Made by a program: the position numbers and the translations under genes
NCBI GenBank assembly: GCA_017480225.1
Contig: JAFVBB010000006.1
Location: 1-64,000, forward strand
Length of the DNA: 64,000 nucleotides
DNA from: Bacteroidales bacterium
Lineage (GTDB): Bacteria; Bacteroidota; Bacteroidia; Bacteroidales; P3
Direction of reading: 5' to 3'
The notes under the pieces: generated by a model
The model's database searches: none
Told to the model about the DNA's origin: nothing
The model's input: the letters and a program-made list of their open reading frames with translations, nothing else
Shown: piece after piece, positions 35,529 through 45,084 of the stretch
Position numbering within the stretch: the stretch's first letter is position 1
How the letters are laid out: every line of letters starts with the position of its first letter

Positions 35529-36572
35529 ATGAAGCGTCTATCACGACAATCGCAAAGCGTTCAGCACCGCCGTGCCGGACGCTTTTTCTTTTTGGTGGCC
35601 TCGGCACTGGCCGTGGCGGGCTGCCAACAGGCGCAGAGGCATGTGCTCTATGGGGTGGCGCAAGGGACATACTATAATATCCAGTACTACGACAGGCTAA
35701 ACCGCGACCTGCAGCCTTCAATCGACTCGCTGCTTGAGGCCTTCGACCAGTCGGCATCGTTGTGGGTGGACAGCTCGCTGCTGCGTCAGATCAATGCCGG
35801 GCTCACCGACTCGCTCGACGACATCCTCCTTGCGCTCACCCACCATTCCATCGACATCATGGACTACACCAACGGGGCTTTCGACCCTCGAGTGGGCAAA
35901 CTGGTTCAAGCCTGGGGCTTCAGCTTCAAAGAACGCACCGAGCCCGACAGCGCAAGGCTGGCAACACTGCTTGACGAGGCACACTCGCCCATAGCTGTCG
36001 TCGGCAACCGTCTGGTTCGTGACAATGCAGCAACCGAGTTGGACTTCAACGCCATCGCGCAGGGCTACAGCTCAGACCTGGTAGCCAAGATGCTCGAAAG
36101 CCGGGGAATAAGCGACTATTTGGTCGACATCGGCGGCGAGGTGGTGGCACATGGCCGGAAAAACGGCAAAGGACTTTGGCGCGTGGGTATTGAGAAACCC
36201 GCCGCCAGCGCGGAGAGTGCCCCTACTGTACAGCTCGCGATAGGGCTGGACAACGCCTCGGTCGTCACGTCGGGCAGTTACCGCAAGTTCTACGAGCGCG
36301 ACGGAGTGCGCTATTCCCACACCATCGACCCCTCGACAGGACGCCCTGTGCAGCACACCCTTCTCAGCGCATCGGTCGTGGAGGAAAGCAGCTGGCTGGC
36401 CGACGCCATGGCAACGGCATACATGGTAATGGGGCTCGACAGTGCCTTGAGTTTCATCTCTCACCACCCAGGAGAGCGCGGCACAGACGCCGTGTTCTTC
36501 ATTTACGACGACAACGGACAGATGGCAACCCACGCCACACCCGGCTTCAACAAACTGATACTTCAACAATAA
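35529..36572 (+). CDS. apbE: FAD:protein FMN transferase ApbE, lipoprotein
   Basis: Attaches FMN to threonine residues of flavoproteins such as NqrB/NqrC and RnfG, outside the cytoplasmic membrane. The 347-residue protein has a lipoprotein signal with the lipobox AVAGC (Cys32), then GTYYNI, NGAFDPRVGKLVQAWGF, the LDFNAIAQGYSSDLVA motif, DIGGEVVAHG, SVVTSGSYRKF and the metal-site region HTIDPSTGRPV. ATG follows directly on the stop of the T9SS gene, so translation is coupled. Its targets are not in this window. Confidence 0.95.
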   Translation: MKRLSRQSQSVQHRRAGRFFFLVASALAVAGCQQAQRHVLYGVAQGTYYNIQYYDRLNRDLQPSIDSLLEAFDQSASLWVDSSLLRQINAGLTDSLDDILLALTHHSIDIMDYTNGAFDPRVGKLVQAWGFSFKERTEPDSARLATLLDEAHSPIAVVGNRLVRDNAATELDFNAIAQGYSSDLVAKMLESRGISDYLVDIGGEVVAHGRKNGKGLWRVGIEKPAASAESAPTVQLAIGLDNASVVTSGSYRKFYERDGVRYSHTIDPSTGRPVQHTLLSASVVEESSWLADAMATAYMVMGLDSALSFISHHPGERGTDAVFFIYDDNGQMATHATPGFNKLILQQ

Positions 36573-36587
36573 CACAATACAACCAAG

Positions 36588-37448
36588 ATGAAGTCAATGA
36601 CAGGCTATGCCAAAGTTCAATGCAACTGCGGCACGAAAAAGTACAACATAGAGATAAAAACGCTCAACAGCAAGCAGCTTGACCTGATAGTGAAGATGCC
36701 CCCATCGCTGCGCCAGCACGAGCTGCAGGTGAGGGCCATGCTGGGAATGCTGGAGAGAGGCAAGGTGGAATGCATTGTCAGCGAGGAAGGAGGCGCCGCA
36801 ACAGCCAACATGAACACCCGGTTGCTCGCCGCGCGCTACAATGCATTGAAGGCTCTGGCTGACAGCCTGGGCGCCAATGACGGCAACCTGCTGGCAAGCA
36901 TAGCCACGATGAACGACGTGTGGGAGGCCACAGAGGGCGCCGACACCGCCGACACCGACTGGGAGGCATTCGAGGCGTCGCTCAAGCAAGCAATAGACCA
37001 ATGCGACGAATTCCGCAGCCATGAGGGCGGCGTGCTGGAGGCCGATTTCGCACTCCATGTGGACCGCATCGAGCAAATGCTGGCAGAGATACCGCAACAC
37101 GAGCAGGAGCGCATTACAACGGCAAAAGAACGCATCCGCAAGTGGATGGCGGATGCCGAAATAAAAGAGGTGGACAGGAACCGCTTCGAGCAGGAGCTGA
37201 TTTACTACCTGGAGAAACTGGACATAACCGAAGAGAAGGTGCGGCTGCAGAAGCACATAGACTACTTCCGGCAGACCATGGCCAACGAGCCGGTGTGCGG
37301 CAAGAAACTGGGCTTTGTGGCGCAGGAGATGGGGCGCGAGATTAACACCACAGGGTCGAAAGCCAACCACGTGGAGATACAGCGCCTGGTGGTGGTGATG
37401 AAGGACGAGCTGGAGAAAATCAAGGAACAGCTCGGCAACGTGCTATAG
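36588..37448 (+). CDS. YicC-family endoribonuclease
   Basis: The 286-residue protein starts MKSMTGYAK, the hallmark of YicC/YloC, with IEIKTLNSKQLDLIVKMP next and the C-terminal DUF1732 region ending GREINTTGSKANHVEIQRLV. E. coli YicC has endoribonuclease activity on small RNA; the role in Bacteroidota is unknown. Spaced 15 bases from apbE and followed by a strong terminator, so it closes the operon. A gmk neighbour, common in other Bacteroidota, is not present. Confidence 0.93.
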   Translation: MKSMTGYAKVQCNCGTKKYNIEIKTLNSKQLDLIVKMPPSLRQHELQVRAMLGMLERGKVECIVSEEGGAATANMNTRLLAARYNALKALADSLGANDGNLLASIATMNDVWEATEGADTADTDWEAFEASLKQAIDQCDEFRSHEGGVLEADFALHVDRIEQMLAEIPQHEQERITTAKERIRKWMADAEIKEVDRNRFEQELIYYLEKLDITEEKVRLQKHIDYFRQTMANEPVCGKKLGFVAQEMGREINTTGSKANHVEIQRLVVVMKDELEKIKEQLGNVL

Positions 37449-37462
37449 CGCATAGCGGCACT

Positions 37463-37510
37463 AAAAAACAGAAGCCCCCGGCCTTGCAGCCGGGGGCTTC
37501 TGTTGTATTT
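37463..37510. terminator. bidirectional terminator between yicC and the T9SS protein
   Basis: Perfect 15-bp stem ACAGAAGCCCCCGGC (37468-37482) with its complement at 37489-37503 and loop CTTGCA; A-run on the left and T-rich sequence on the right. Serves both convergent genes. Confidence 0.92.
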
Positions 37511-37528
37511 AGCCCAGTTGGAATCCGC

Positions 37529-40315
37529 TTAGCGGACGATGAGCTTCTCAACCTTGCTGAAGGTGGAGTTGGTGATGCGCACGAAGTAGGCGCCAGCGGG
37601 GATGTTGGAGAGGTCGATGACCTGCTCGTTGGAGGCGTTGAACTTCGAGCTGTAGACCTCGCGGCCGCTCATGTCGATGATGCTGCAGTCAACCATGCCG
37701 TTGACACCGGCCACGTCGACGCGCACCTGCTGGGTGGCGGGGTTCGGGGCAAGGGCAACCTTGACGTAGTTCTCAACATCGTTGATGGAGAGCTCGCGCT
37801 CCTCGGTCTCGACGGTGATGATGTAGTTGTCGCTGATGTTGCGGACAGACATCTCGTAGTAGCTGCGCTCGAGCATCACGTCCCAATCCTGATGGTCGCT
37901 GTTGACGACGTCGTAGTTGCGCGGGATGAACATGGTGGTGTCCTTGAGGTTCTGCGAAACACCGTTGATCTTGATGTCGGTGATGACGCGGTTGCCGTAG
38001 ACGCCCTCCTCGTCCTCATTGTCGGCGCCGGGGAACACGTTGAAGCTGTAGGAGCTGCCCTCATAGAACTCGCCCACCTCGCCGCAGATGTTCTCATTGT
38101 AGTTCAGCGTACCGAACCAGTACTCACCCTCGGTGTTGCCGCAATCGAAGGAAATCTCGAATGTGGGAATCTCGACTGCCGGGCCGACGATGGCACGGAT
38201 CATGGGATAGACATCGATGTTCCAACCGCTGATGGTGTGCGTCTGGGCATTACCGTTGACGGGGTCGTAGCAGTAGACATCATACACCTTGAGCAGCGGG
38301 TTGAGCTGGAAGGAATAGTCGGCCAGCTCCTCGTTGTCGCGGTAGTAGCTGCTGCTGTCGGCATTGACGCGGAAGTAGGAACGAATCTCAGCCACCGAGA
38401 AGGGGCCGCCGCTCTGGTTCTCGTAGCCGAAGAGGTAGGCCGTCGAGGGCTGCAGGGCAGGCTGGTTGGGGAAGGTGACGTTCAGGGCACGGTACTTGGC
38501 ATCGGGCATGGTGTAGCCATACTCCTCCTCGGGCTTGGCCGAGATGGGCACGGAGACCACGTCGCTGCTGGAAAGACCAGTGTTCATGTAGTAGATGTTG
38601 TAGTCGGTGTCGCCCTCGAGAATTGCGAACTGCAGGGCGAGCGGGGTAATCAGCGTGCCGCCGAAGTTGCTGATCGAGGCCAGCGTGGTGGCAGTGACAT
38701 ACTCAACACCGCGGATGACCCAAGGATTGCCACTGCCATCGAGCGGGATGGCGGCGGGGCTGGTGTAGCGGGTGAACAGCTCGTAGCCGGGGGCATACTG
38801 GTCCTCACCCTGGTAGGTGACGTAGCCGTCGGCGGTGAACTGATAGGAGAACTCGGAGTTGGAGGGGATGACACCGTTGTCGTGCGACCAACGGTAGCCG
38901 GCGATGAGGCCACGGTTTGCATCCTCGTCCATGTAGGTCGAAACGGTGTAGGCCATGGTGTCGGCAACAACAGTGCTCAAGCCGTTCTCGCCACCGTCGG
39001 CCTCGCCCACGATGGAGAAGAAGTTCTTGCCCTCAACCTCGGTGGGCAGACTGGCAAGACCCCAGCCCTGCGCCTTCAGGACGTCGGCGCTGTCGCCGTA
39101 AGTCTCCCAATAGAGGGGCCACGTCTGGGCATAGGGGATACCGACACCGGTGTTGCCATAAGTGTTGCCGTTGAGGCCGACACCGGGAACCATGGTGCCG
39201 CGCTCGTTGATTTCAAGGATATAGTCCTTGCTGACATCGCCGCTGGGCATGTTGGCCTGGCTGGCCGAGACGACGTTGGTGGTGGTGAACTCACCGGTAG
39301 CCTCGTCCTTGAGGTGGTGCTTCACGCTGAGCTTGACGTTGGTCAGGTCGGCCACGCCGCGGTTGCGGGCGCTGGTGGTGAAGCCCATAGGAATCTCGAA
39401 GCCCTGGGGGAGCATACCGTAGAAACCATCGAGGTAGCCGTTCTGGCTGAAGCTCCAGCGAGCCTCGGAGCCGGGAACAACGATGCTCACCTCATCGACA
39501 GCCCACATGTAGCCATGAGGCTGGAGCTGGTTGCCGGTGTTGCCGAAAGCGCGGAAGCGCAGCTCGGCGTTGCCACTCTCGCCCACAGCGGCCGGAAGGG
39601 TGCAGACGTAGGCGGCCGAACCAGTGCCGTTCACGTCAACGTCGACGTTGACGACGTTCACCTCGACGCTGTGCCAGCCATCGGCCAGCTTGTAGTCGAT
39701 GTAGGTGTGGTCGTAGAACTTGCGGTAGAACTGGCGGAACTGCACGTCGACAACCTTCGCGCCGGCAGGCAGGGCCTGGCTGGGCAGCGTGAAGTAGGCG
39801 TTGATGGGCTGGCTCATGAAGTGCTCGATGAGGCTGATGAACATGAAGCCGTTGTCCTCGGTGATGTTGTTGGGCTCACCCATGTAGGTGCGAAGGCTGT
39901 TGGCACCATAGTTGTAGGCATTGGGGTAGGTGGCCACGAAGTTCTTGCCGACGGTGGTGTCGGTCGCGCTGGGGCAGTCCTCGATGCTGTTGATGCGCGC
40001 CCAGTAGGAGTTGGCATAGCCCATGCCGTGGGCATCGGCGGCGGCTACAGCCGAGCCGTCGAGCATGTCACCGGCGTTGACCGCGGCGGTCTCACCGTAG
40101 GTGATGCCGGTCATCTCGGTCTGCGCAAAGGTGAAGGTCTTGACGACGACGTCGTCAGCCTTGGTGAAGATGGAAGCCTTGTAGTCCACCGGGGCGGTGG
40201 CAATCTTGATGTCGGCACGCTCACCGACAAGGGGCTTCTGCACCTTCTTCGCGGTCTGGGCCATCACGAGCGAGCCGCACATGACCAAACCAAGAGCTAA
40301 TAGTGCTTTTTTCAT
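37529..40315 (-). CDS. T9SS-secreted surface protein of unknown function
   Basis: A 928-residue exported protein: signal peptide (MKKALLALGLVMCGSLVMAQ), a long beta-rich body (about 30-840) with many Gly/Asn/Tyr/Asp and few Lys, and a C-terminal T9SS sorting domain (VKVALAPNPATQQVRVDVAG ... IPAGAYFVRI ... VEKLIVR). Acidic character suits a surface-exposed protein. I do not recognise a catalytic motif in the body. The codon pattern leaves a 938-codon frame open on the opposite strand, which is not a gene. It has its own promoter and a shared terminator, so it is monocistronic. Confidence 0.88.
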   Translation of the reverse strand: MKKALLALGLVMCGSLVMAQTAKKVQKPLVGERADIKIATAPVDYKASIFTKADDVVVKTFTFAQTEMTGITYGETAAVNAGDMLDGSAVAAADAHGMGYANSYWARINSIEDCPSATDTTVGKNFVATYPNAYNYGANSLRTYMGEPNNITEDNGFMFISLIEHFMSQPINAYFTLPSQALPAGAKVVDVQFRQFYRKFYDHTYIDYKLADGWHSVEVNVVNVDVDVNGTGSAAYVCTLPAAVGESGNAELRFRAFGNTGNQLQPHGYMWAVDEVSIVVPGSEARWSFSQNGYLDGFYGMLPQGFEIPMGFTTSARNRGVADLTNVKLSVKHHLKDEATGEFTTTNVVSASQANMPSGDVSKDYILEINERGTMVPGVGLNGNTYGNTGVGIPYAQTWPLYWETYGDSADVLKAQGWGLASLPTEVEGKNFFSIVGEADGGENGLSTVVADTMAYTVSTYMDEDANRGLIAGYRWSHDNGVIPSNSEFSYQFTADGYVTYQGEDQYAPGYELFTRYTSPAAIPLDGSGNPWVIRGVEYVTATTLASISNFGGTLITPLALQFAILEGDTDYNIYYMNTGLSSSDVVSVPISAKPEEEYGYTMPDAKYRALNVTFPNQPALQPSTAYLFGYENQSGGPFSVAEIRSYFRVNADSSSYYRDNEELADYSFQLNPLLKVYDVYCYDPVNGNAQTHTISGWNIDVYPMIRAIVGPAVEIPTFEISFDCGNTEGEYWFGTLNYNENICGEVGEFYEGSSYSFNVFPGADNEDEEGVYGNRVITDIKINGVSQNLKDTTMFIPRNYDVVNSDHQDWDVMLERSYYEMSVRNISDNYIITVETEERELSINDVENYVKVALAPNPATQQVRVDVAGVNGMVDCSIIDMSGREVYSSKFNASNEQVIDLSNIPAGAYFVRITNSTFSKVEKLIVR

Positions 40316-40430
40316 TGCGTTTGTTGTTTGATGATTAATATTTTCTTTCGTTCAAATTCTTGCCTAAATCGTTTATTACCAACTGGAGGCGGCATTCCGC
40401 GCACACTCCGCGACGGTATATTTCACGCTG

Positions 40431-40438
40431 CAAATATA
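40431..40438 (-). promoter_or_regulatory. -7 element of the T9SS protein promoter
   Basis: On the minus strand TATATTTG, a perfect TAnnTTTG, preceded by a T/A-rich tract. The predicted leader is about 110 bases. No convincing -33 TTTG. Confidence 0.55.
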
Positions 40439-40558
40439 GACATTTTTTTTCTAACCGCGACATTTTTTTGATTTTTTATGAAAGAGCAATCCCCCCGCGC
40501 CCCCTCTCCCTCCCAGCCCCTCCTCACCACAGCGCGCCCCATTCACCGTGGACGGAAC

Positions 40559-40659
40559 GCCTGTTCTCCGATTGATGTGCGATTGTTCTTCGATTGTTCT
40601 CCGATACTAAATCGAAGAACAATCGAAGAACAATCGGAGAACAATCGAAGAACAGACGG
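40559..40659. repeat. dispersed 11-bp-unit palindrome, copy 3
   Basis: Lies in the 535-base gap between the rplQ terminator and the T9SS gene promoter. The right arm (40610-40659) is identical to that of copy 2. The left arm (40559-40605) keeps the 11-bp register but has changed units (GATTGATGTGC in place of GATTGTTCTCC), so the stem has mismatches. The right flank is CCCTGACATTGCCTTGACGCC, close to copy 4. The rest of the gap (40660-40787) contains nothing recognisable. Confidence 0.9.
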
Positions 40660-40787
40660 CCCTGACATTGCCTTGACGCCGTACTACATTATGACACAAG
40701 CACTTGGCAACATAGCCTACACGCAACACGCAGCAAACCAACCGTTTGCAAGACAGGCGGGCGGCTTCGGCCCATCCACCGGCAGGC

Positions 40788-40816
40788 AAAAAAAAAGAGC
40801 CCCGCAACGGCGGGGC
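40788..40816 (-). terminator. Rho-independent terminator of the ribosomal superoperon
   Basis: Stem GCCCCGC / GCGGGGC (40799-40805 with 40810-40816) followed on the minus strand by about nine T residues, 35 bases after the rplQ stop. Confidence 0.9.
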
Positions 40817-40850
40817 CCCATGGTTCAAGCCTTTGAAAGGCTGGTTGTTC

Positions 40851-41318
40851 TCACTCTGCTTTCGGGGCTTCCTCGGCCACAGGCGCAGCCTCGGCCTTCT
40901 TGCCGCGCGAGCGGCGGGTGGTCTTGGACTTCTTGGTGGCAGCCTCCTTCAGCATGTTCTCGTTGTAGTCGACCAGCTCGATGATGCACATCTCGCTGTT
41001 GTCGCCGTGGCGTATGCCGGTCTTGAGGATGCGGGTGTAGCCGCCGGGGCGCTGGGCCACCTTCTGCGACACCTCGCGGAAGAGCTCGTTGACGGCCTCC
41101 TTGCTGTGCAGGTAGCTGAAGACGATGCGGCGATTGTGGGTGCTGTCCTCTTTCGAGCGGTTGATGAGCGGCTCCACATAGACGCGCAGCGCCTTGGCCT
41201 TGGCAACGGTGGTCTCGATGCGCTTATGCATGATGAGCGACGTGGCCATGTTGGAAAGCATAGCAACGCGGTGGGCGTGAGTCCTGGAGAGGTGATTTAC
41301 TTTGCAACCGTGTCTCAT
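40851..41318 (-). CDS. rplQ: 50S ribosomal protein L17
   Basis: The 155-residue protein has the L17 core ([20 protein letters not shown], then [20 protein letters not shown]) and a C-terminal tail of about 35 residues rich in Lys, Ala and Glu, longer than in E. coli but common in Bacteroidota. Last gene of the alpha part of the superoperon, 9 bases after rpoA. Confidence 0.97.
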   Translation of the reverse strand: MRHGCKVNHLSRTHAHRVAMLSNMATSLIMHKRIETTVAKAKALRVYVEPLINRSKEDSTHNRRIVFSYLHSKEAVNELFREVSQKVAQRPGGYTRILKTGIRHGDNSEMCIIELVDYNENMLKEAATKKSKTTRRSRGKKAEAAPVAEEAPKAE

Positions 41319-41327
41319 ATCTGTTTC

Positions 41328-42320
41328 TTATTCTTTATCAAGTTTATACTTTGTTAAATTCATGCCGAATTCGAGGTTCTTCGACGCCACGAGGTTCTCA
41401 AGCTCGGTGAGCGACTTCTTGCCGAAGTTGCGGAACTTTAGGAGGTCGCTCTTGTTGAAGGCCACGAGCTCGCCCAGGGTCTCCACCTCGGCTGCCTTGA
41501 GGCAGTTGAGCGCGCGGACCGAGAGGTCGAGGTCGGTGAGTTTGGTCTTCAGCAGCTGGCGGATGTGCGAGGTGGTCTCGTCGAACTCTTCGGGTGCGGG
41601 CTTGGTTTCCACATCGAGCGTGATGTGCTCGTCGGAGAGCAGCATGAAGTGCTGGATGAGGATGGTGGCCGCCTCTTTCAGAGCCTCTTTCGGATGTATG
41701 GAGCCGTCGGTCTCAATCTCGAAGGTCAGCTTCTCGTAGTCGGTGCGCTGCTCGACGCGGAAGTCGTCGACAGCATACATCACCTTCTTGATGGGGGTGT
41801 GGATGGAATCGATGGCGATGACGCCGATGGGGTCGGCGGCACGCTTGTTCTCCTCGGCCGGCACATAGCCCCGCCCCTTGTCGATGGTGAGGGTGATGTT
41901 GAGCGCCGTGGTGGGTTCCATGTGGCAGATCTCGATGTCGGGATTGAGCACCTGGAAACCATTGAGGTTGCTGTTGAGGTCGCCGGCGGTGAAAACGGTC
42001 TTGCCGGTGACGGTGAAGCTGATTTTTTCGTGCTCGGTGTCTTCAATCTGGCGACGGAAGCGTATCTGCTTAAGCCGCAAGATGATGTCGGTCATGTCCT
42101 CGACCACTCCAGGGAGCGAGGAGAACTCGTGGTCGACATCTTCAATCTGAACCGAGGTGATGGCGTAGCCTTCGAGCGAAGAGAGGAGTACGCGACGCAG
42201 AGCGTTGCCGATGGTGGTGCCGTAGCCGGGTTCCAGCGGACGGAACTCGAAGATGCCGTGGAAGTCATCGGCTTCGAGCATTGCCACCTGGTCGGGTTTC
42301 TGGAATGATAGTATTGCCAT
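41328..42320 (-). CDS. rpoA: DNA-directed RNA polymerase subunit alpha
   Basis: Assembly platform of RNA polymerase. The 330 residues comprise the N-terminal domain with [20 protein letters not shown] and [20 protein letters not shown], a linker near 235-250, and the C-terminal domain with [20 protein letters not shown] and [11 protein letters not shown], which contacts UP-DNA and activators. Full length; 75 bases after rpsD. Confidence 0.98.
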   Translation of the reverse strand: MAILSFQKPDQVAMLEADDFHGIFEFRPLEPGYGTTIGNALRRVLLSSLEGYAITSVQIEDVDHEFSSLPGVVEDMTDIILRLKQIRFRRQIEDTEHEKISFTVTGKTVFTAGDLNSNLNGFQVLNPDIEICHMEPTTALNITLTIDKGRGYVPAEENKRAADPIGVIAIDSIHTPIKKVMYAVDDFRVEQRTDYEKLTFEIETDGSIHPKEALKEAATILIQHFMLLSDEHITLDVETKPAPEEFDETTSHIRQLLKTKLTDLDLSVRALNCLKAAEVETLGELVAFNKSDLLKFRNFGKKSLTELENLVASKNLEFGMNLTKYKLDKE

Positions 42321-42395
42321 TTATTTTCCTTTCTTTGTTTGATGTGGTGCCCTGGCACTCTGCCGGGCATTTACCTCTCCCGAGGGCTACTGCGT

Positions 42396-43001
42396 TTACT
42401 TCGAATACAGGTCGACGATGAGCTGTTCGTTGATGTTCTCAGGGATGTCACTGCGCTGCGGGAAGCTGACGAACTTGCCGCTCATGGCGTTGGCGTCCCA
42501 CTCAAGCCAGGGGTAGTTGGTGCCGCGCGAAGCAAGCGAGTCGGTGATGACCTCGAGCGACTTGCTGCGCTCGCGGACAGACACCACGTCGCCCTCGCGG
42601 AGCGAGTAGGAGGGGATGTTGACCACCTCGCCGTTGACGGCGATGTGGCGGTGCGACACGAGCTGGCGTGCCTGTGCGCGACTGCGGGCAATGCCAAGGC
42701 GGTAGACGACGTTGTCAAGGCGCGCCTCGATGAGCTTCATCAGCTCCTCACCGGTGATGCCGCCACGGCGCGAGGCCTCGGCGTAGAGTTTGCGGAACTG
42801 GCGCTCGAGAATGCCGTAGGTATACTTGGCCTTCTGCTTCTCCTGAAGCTGCACGCCGTACTCCGACAGCTTGCCGCGGCGACGGCTCTGGCCGTGCATA
42901 CCGGGGGCATAGGGTTTCTTCTCGTAGCTCTTGTCCGGGCCGTAGATGGGCTCGTGGAACTTTCTTGCTATTTTGGTCTTCGGACCAGTGTATCTTGCCA
43001 T
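42396..43001 (-). CDS. rpsD: 30S ribosomal protein S4
   Basis: Primary 16S rRNA-binding protein. The 201 residues start [20 protein letters not shown] and carry the S4 domain around [20 protein letters not shown]. The N-terminal zinc cysteines of some S4 proteins are absent (C-minus form). In the usual place between rpsK and rpoA. Confidence 0.97.
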   Translation of the reverse strand: MARYTGPKTKIARKFHEPIYGPDKSYEKKPYAPGMHGQSRRRGKLSEYGVQLQEKQKAKYTYGILERQFRKLYAEASRRGGITGEELMKLIEARLDNVVYRLGIARSRAQARQLVSHRHIAVNGEVVNIPSYSLREGDVVSVRERSKSLEVITDSLASRGTNYPWLEWDANAMSGKFVSFPQRSDIPENINEQLIVDLYSK

Positions 43002-43031
43002 TTTTTTCTATGCTCTTTTAGTGATTAATAA

Positions 43032-43421
43032 TTACACACGGCGGCGCTTCGGGGGGCGGCAACCATTGTGCGGCAGCGGGGTGATGTCGGTTATCTCGGT
43101 CACCTCAATTCCGCAGGTGTTGATCGCGCGGATTGCAGATTCACGTCCTTGACCGGGTCCTTTCACAAAGACCTTCACTTTTCTCAGGCCCAAATCGTAA
43201 GCAACTTTGCCGCAATCTTCCGCAGCCATCTGGGCGGCATACGGAGTGTTTTTCTTCGATCCGCGGAAGCCCATTTTTCCAGCAGACGACCAAGAAATCA
43301 CTTGACCGGCGTTGTTCGTCAGCGAGATGATGACGTTGTTGAAGGACGCGAAGATGCAAGCCCTTCCTTGAGGTTCAACTTTTACGACTCTCTTTTTGGT
43401 CGGTTTTGAAGTTTTTGCCAT
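43032..43421 (-). CDS. rpsK: 30S ribosomal protein S11
   Basis: Platform protein of the 30S subunit near the mRNA exit. The 129-residue product has [20 protein letters not shown], the [13 protein letters not shown] motif and the conserved C-terminal [18 protein letters not shown]. Ninety-one bases after rpsM, one of the wider gaps of the operon. Confidence 0.98.
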   Translation of the reverse strand: MAKTSKPTKKRVVKVEPQGRACIFASFNNVIISLTNNAGQVISWSSAGKMGFRGSKKNTPYAAQMAAEDCGKVAYDLGLRKVKVFVKGPGQGRESAIRAINTCGIEVTEITDITPLPHNGCRPPKRRRV

Positions 43422-43512
43422 TTGTTTGCTTGATTTTCTTTTGTTTTTTGTTACCGGACGCTTCTGTTACATTCTACATTCTAATCCGCGGCCGGGGCGC
43501 TACATTCCTCTC

Positions 43513-43890
43513 TTACTTGGTAGCTTTCTTCTTGTTGGCGATGGTCTTCTTCTTGCCTTTGCGGGTGCGGGCGTTGTTCTTGGTGCTCTGGCCGCGAAGG
43601 GGAAGTCCAAGACGGTGACGGACGCCGCGGTAGCAGCCAATGTCCATCAGTCGCTTGATGTTCATCTGCACCTCGGAACGAAGGGCGCCTTCCACCTTGT
43701 ACTCATCGTTGATGATGTTGCGGAGGGTGTTCTGCTCCTCGTCGGTCCAGTCCTGGACCTTCTTGCCCTCGTCGATACCGGCCTTTGCCAGTATTTCCTT
43801 TGCGGTGCTGCGTCCGATTCCGTAGATGTAGGTCAGACCGATTTCGCCTCTTTTGTTCTTCGGTAAATCAATACCTGCAATACGTGCCAT
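43513..43890 (-). CDS. rpsM: 30S ribosomal protein S13
   Basis: Head protein contacting the P-site tRNA and the 50S bridge. The 125 residues begin [20 protein letters not shown] and contain [12 protein letters not shown] and [15 protein letters not shown] with a basic tail. Follows rpmJ by 28 bases. Confidence 0.98.
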   Translation of the reverse strand: MARIAGIDLPKNKRGEIGLTYIYGIGRSTAKEILAKAGIDEGKKVQDWTDEEQNTLRNIINDEYKVEGALRSEVQMNIKRLMDIGCYRGVRHRLGLPLRGQSTKNNARTRKGKKKTIANKKKATK

Positions 43891-43918
43891 AAATTCCTTT
43901 TGTTCTTTTGTTCTTTAA

Positions 43919-44035
43919 TTATCCTTGTCTCTGCTTGAACTTCGGATTTTTCTTGTTGATTACGTAGACCACCCCATGGCGACGCACCACTTTGCACTCG
44001 GGCGATCTCTTCTTTACTGAAACTCTTACTTTCAT
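43919..44035 (-). CDS. rpmJ: 50S ribosomal protein L36
   Basis: A 38-residue basic protein ([20 protein letters not shown], then [18 protein letters not shown]) in the standard infA-rpmJ-rpsM position. Only one cysteine (in PECK) remains, and the C-x2-C...C-x4-H zinc site of the C-plus form is incomplete, so this is the C-minus type. Confidence 0.95.
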   Translation of the reverse strand: MKVRVSVKKRSPECKVVRRHGVVYVINKKNPKFKQRQG

Positions 44036-44072
44036 TTTGGTGTAATTATTAATCGTGTGTGTGTTTCGAAGT

Positions 44073-44291
44073 CTATTTGTGACGGTAGGTAATGCGGCCT
44101 TTTGAAAGGTCGTAGGGCGACATCTCGATCTGCACCTTGTCGCCGGGCAGGATCTTGATGTAATGCAGACGCATTTTGCCGGATATATGGGCTATTATCT
44201 GATGTCCATTCTCCAACTCGACACGGAACATGGCGTTGCCGAGCGACTCGACAACTGTTCCGTCTAACTGTATGGAAGCCTGTTTTGCCAT
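44073..44291 (-). CDS. infA: translation initiation factor IF-1
   Basis: OB-fold protein that binds the ribosomal A site during initiation. The 72-residue sequence ([20 protein letters not shown], later [20 protein letters not shown] and [13 protein letters not shown]) is standard length. Nine bases after map. Confidence 0.98.
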   Translation of the reverse strand: MAKQASIQLDGTVVESLGNAMFRVELENGHQIIAHISGKMRLHYIKILPGDKVQIEMSPYDLSKGRITYRHK

Positions 44292-44300
44292 TTTGATTTA

Positions 44301-45071
44301 TTACTTACCGTTCTCAATAAAATCGAATGTAGTCAGAATGTCGGGGCCTTCGGGTGTGATGGCCACGGTGTGCTCGAAGTGCGCCGCAGGCTTGCCGTCA
44401 CGGGTGCTGCAAGTCCAGCCGTCTTCCTTGGAGAACTTCACATTCTTCGAACCCATGCAGACCATCGGCTCCACCGCAATCACCATGCCCTCCTTCAGCA
44501 ACGGGCCGGTGCCGCGCACGCCGAAATTAGGAACATTGGGCGACTCGTGCATCTGGAAGCCCACACCATGGCCGCAAAGCTCGCGCACCACAGAGTAGCC
44601 GTTCTTCTCGCAATGCATCTGCACGGCGTTGCTGATGTCGCCAACACGGTTGCCGGCCTTGCACTTGTCAAGGCCTATGAAGAGAGCCTCCTTCGTGACG
44701 CGCATCAGCCTGGCCATCTCGGACGACACCTCCCCGACAGGAAAGGTGTACGCCGAGTCGGCAACATAGCCGTTGAGTTCAATAACACAATCGAGGGAAA
44801 TGTTGTCGCCCTCCTTGAGAAAGACCTCACCAGGAATGCCGTGCACAACAACATCGTTCACCGAAATGCAGAAGGCCGAGGGGAAACCCTCAAAGCCCTT
44901 GCACAAAGGCTTCGCACCATTGTCGCAGATGAACTGCTCACCGATGCGGTCGAGGAACGAGGTGGTGACACCTGGGCGAATATGACGGCCTACCTCCGCG
45001 AGAGTTTTCCCGAGGAGGAGGCCGGCTTCACGAATAAGCTCTATTTCTTCCTTTGTCTTGAGCAGAATCAT
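44301..45071 (-). CDS. map: type I methionine aminopeptidase
   Basis: Removes the N-terminal methionine from nascent proteins. The 256 residues include the metal ligands of the pita-bread fold: the aspartates in SLDCVIELNGYVADSAYTF, the histidine of GHGVGFQMHESPN and the glutamates in VAVEPMV and the C-terminal FEHTVAIT region. Located directly after secY, since adk is not in this operon. Confidence 0.97.
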   Translation of the reverse strand: MILLKTKEEIELIREAGLLLGKTLAEVGRHIRPGVTTSFLDRIGEQFICDNGAKPLCKGFEGFPSAFCISVNDVVVHGIPGEVFLKEGDNISLDCVIELNGYVADSAYTFPVGEVSSEMARLMRVTKEALFIGLDKCKAGNRVGDISNAVQMHCEKNGYSVVRELCGHGVGFQMHESPNVPNFGVRGTGPLLKEGMVIAVEPMVCMGSKNVKFSKEDGWTCSTRDGKPAAHFEHTVAITPEGPDILTTFDFIENGK

Positions 45072-45084
45072 TCCTTGCCGAGCT

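Noticed and set aside
37484..40300. Plus-strand open frame of 938 codons
   Set aside because: Exact antisense shadow of the T9SS protein, which has a signal peptide, sorting domain and promoter on the minus strand.
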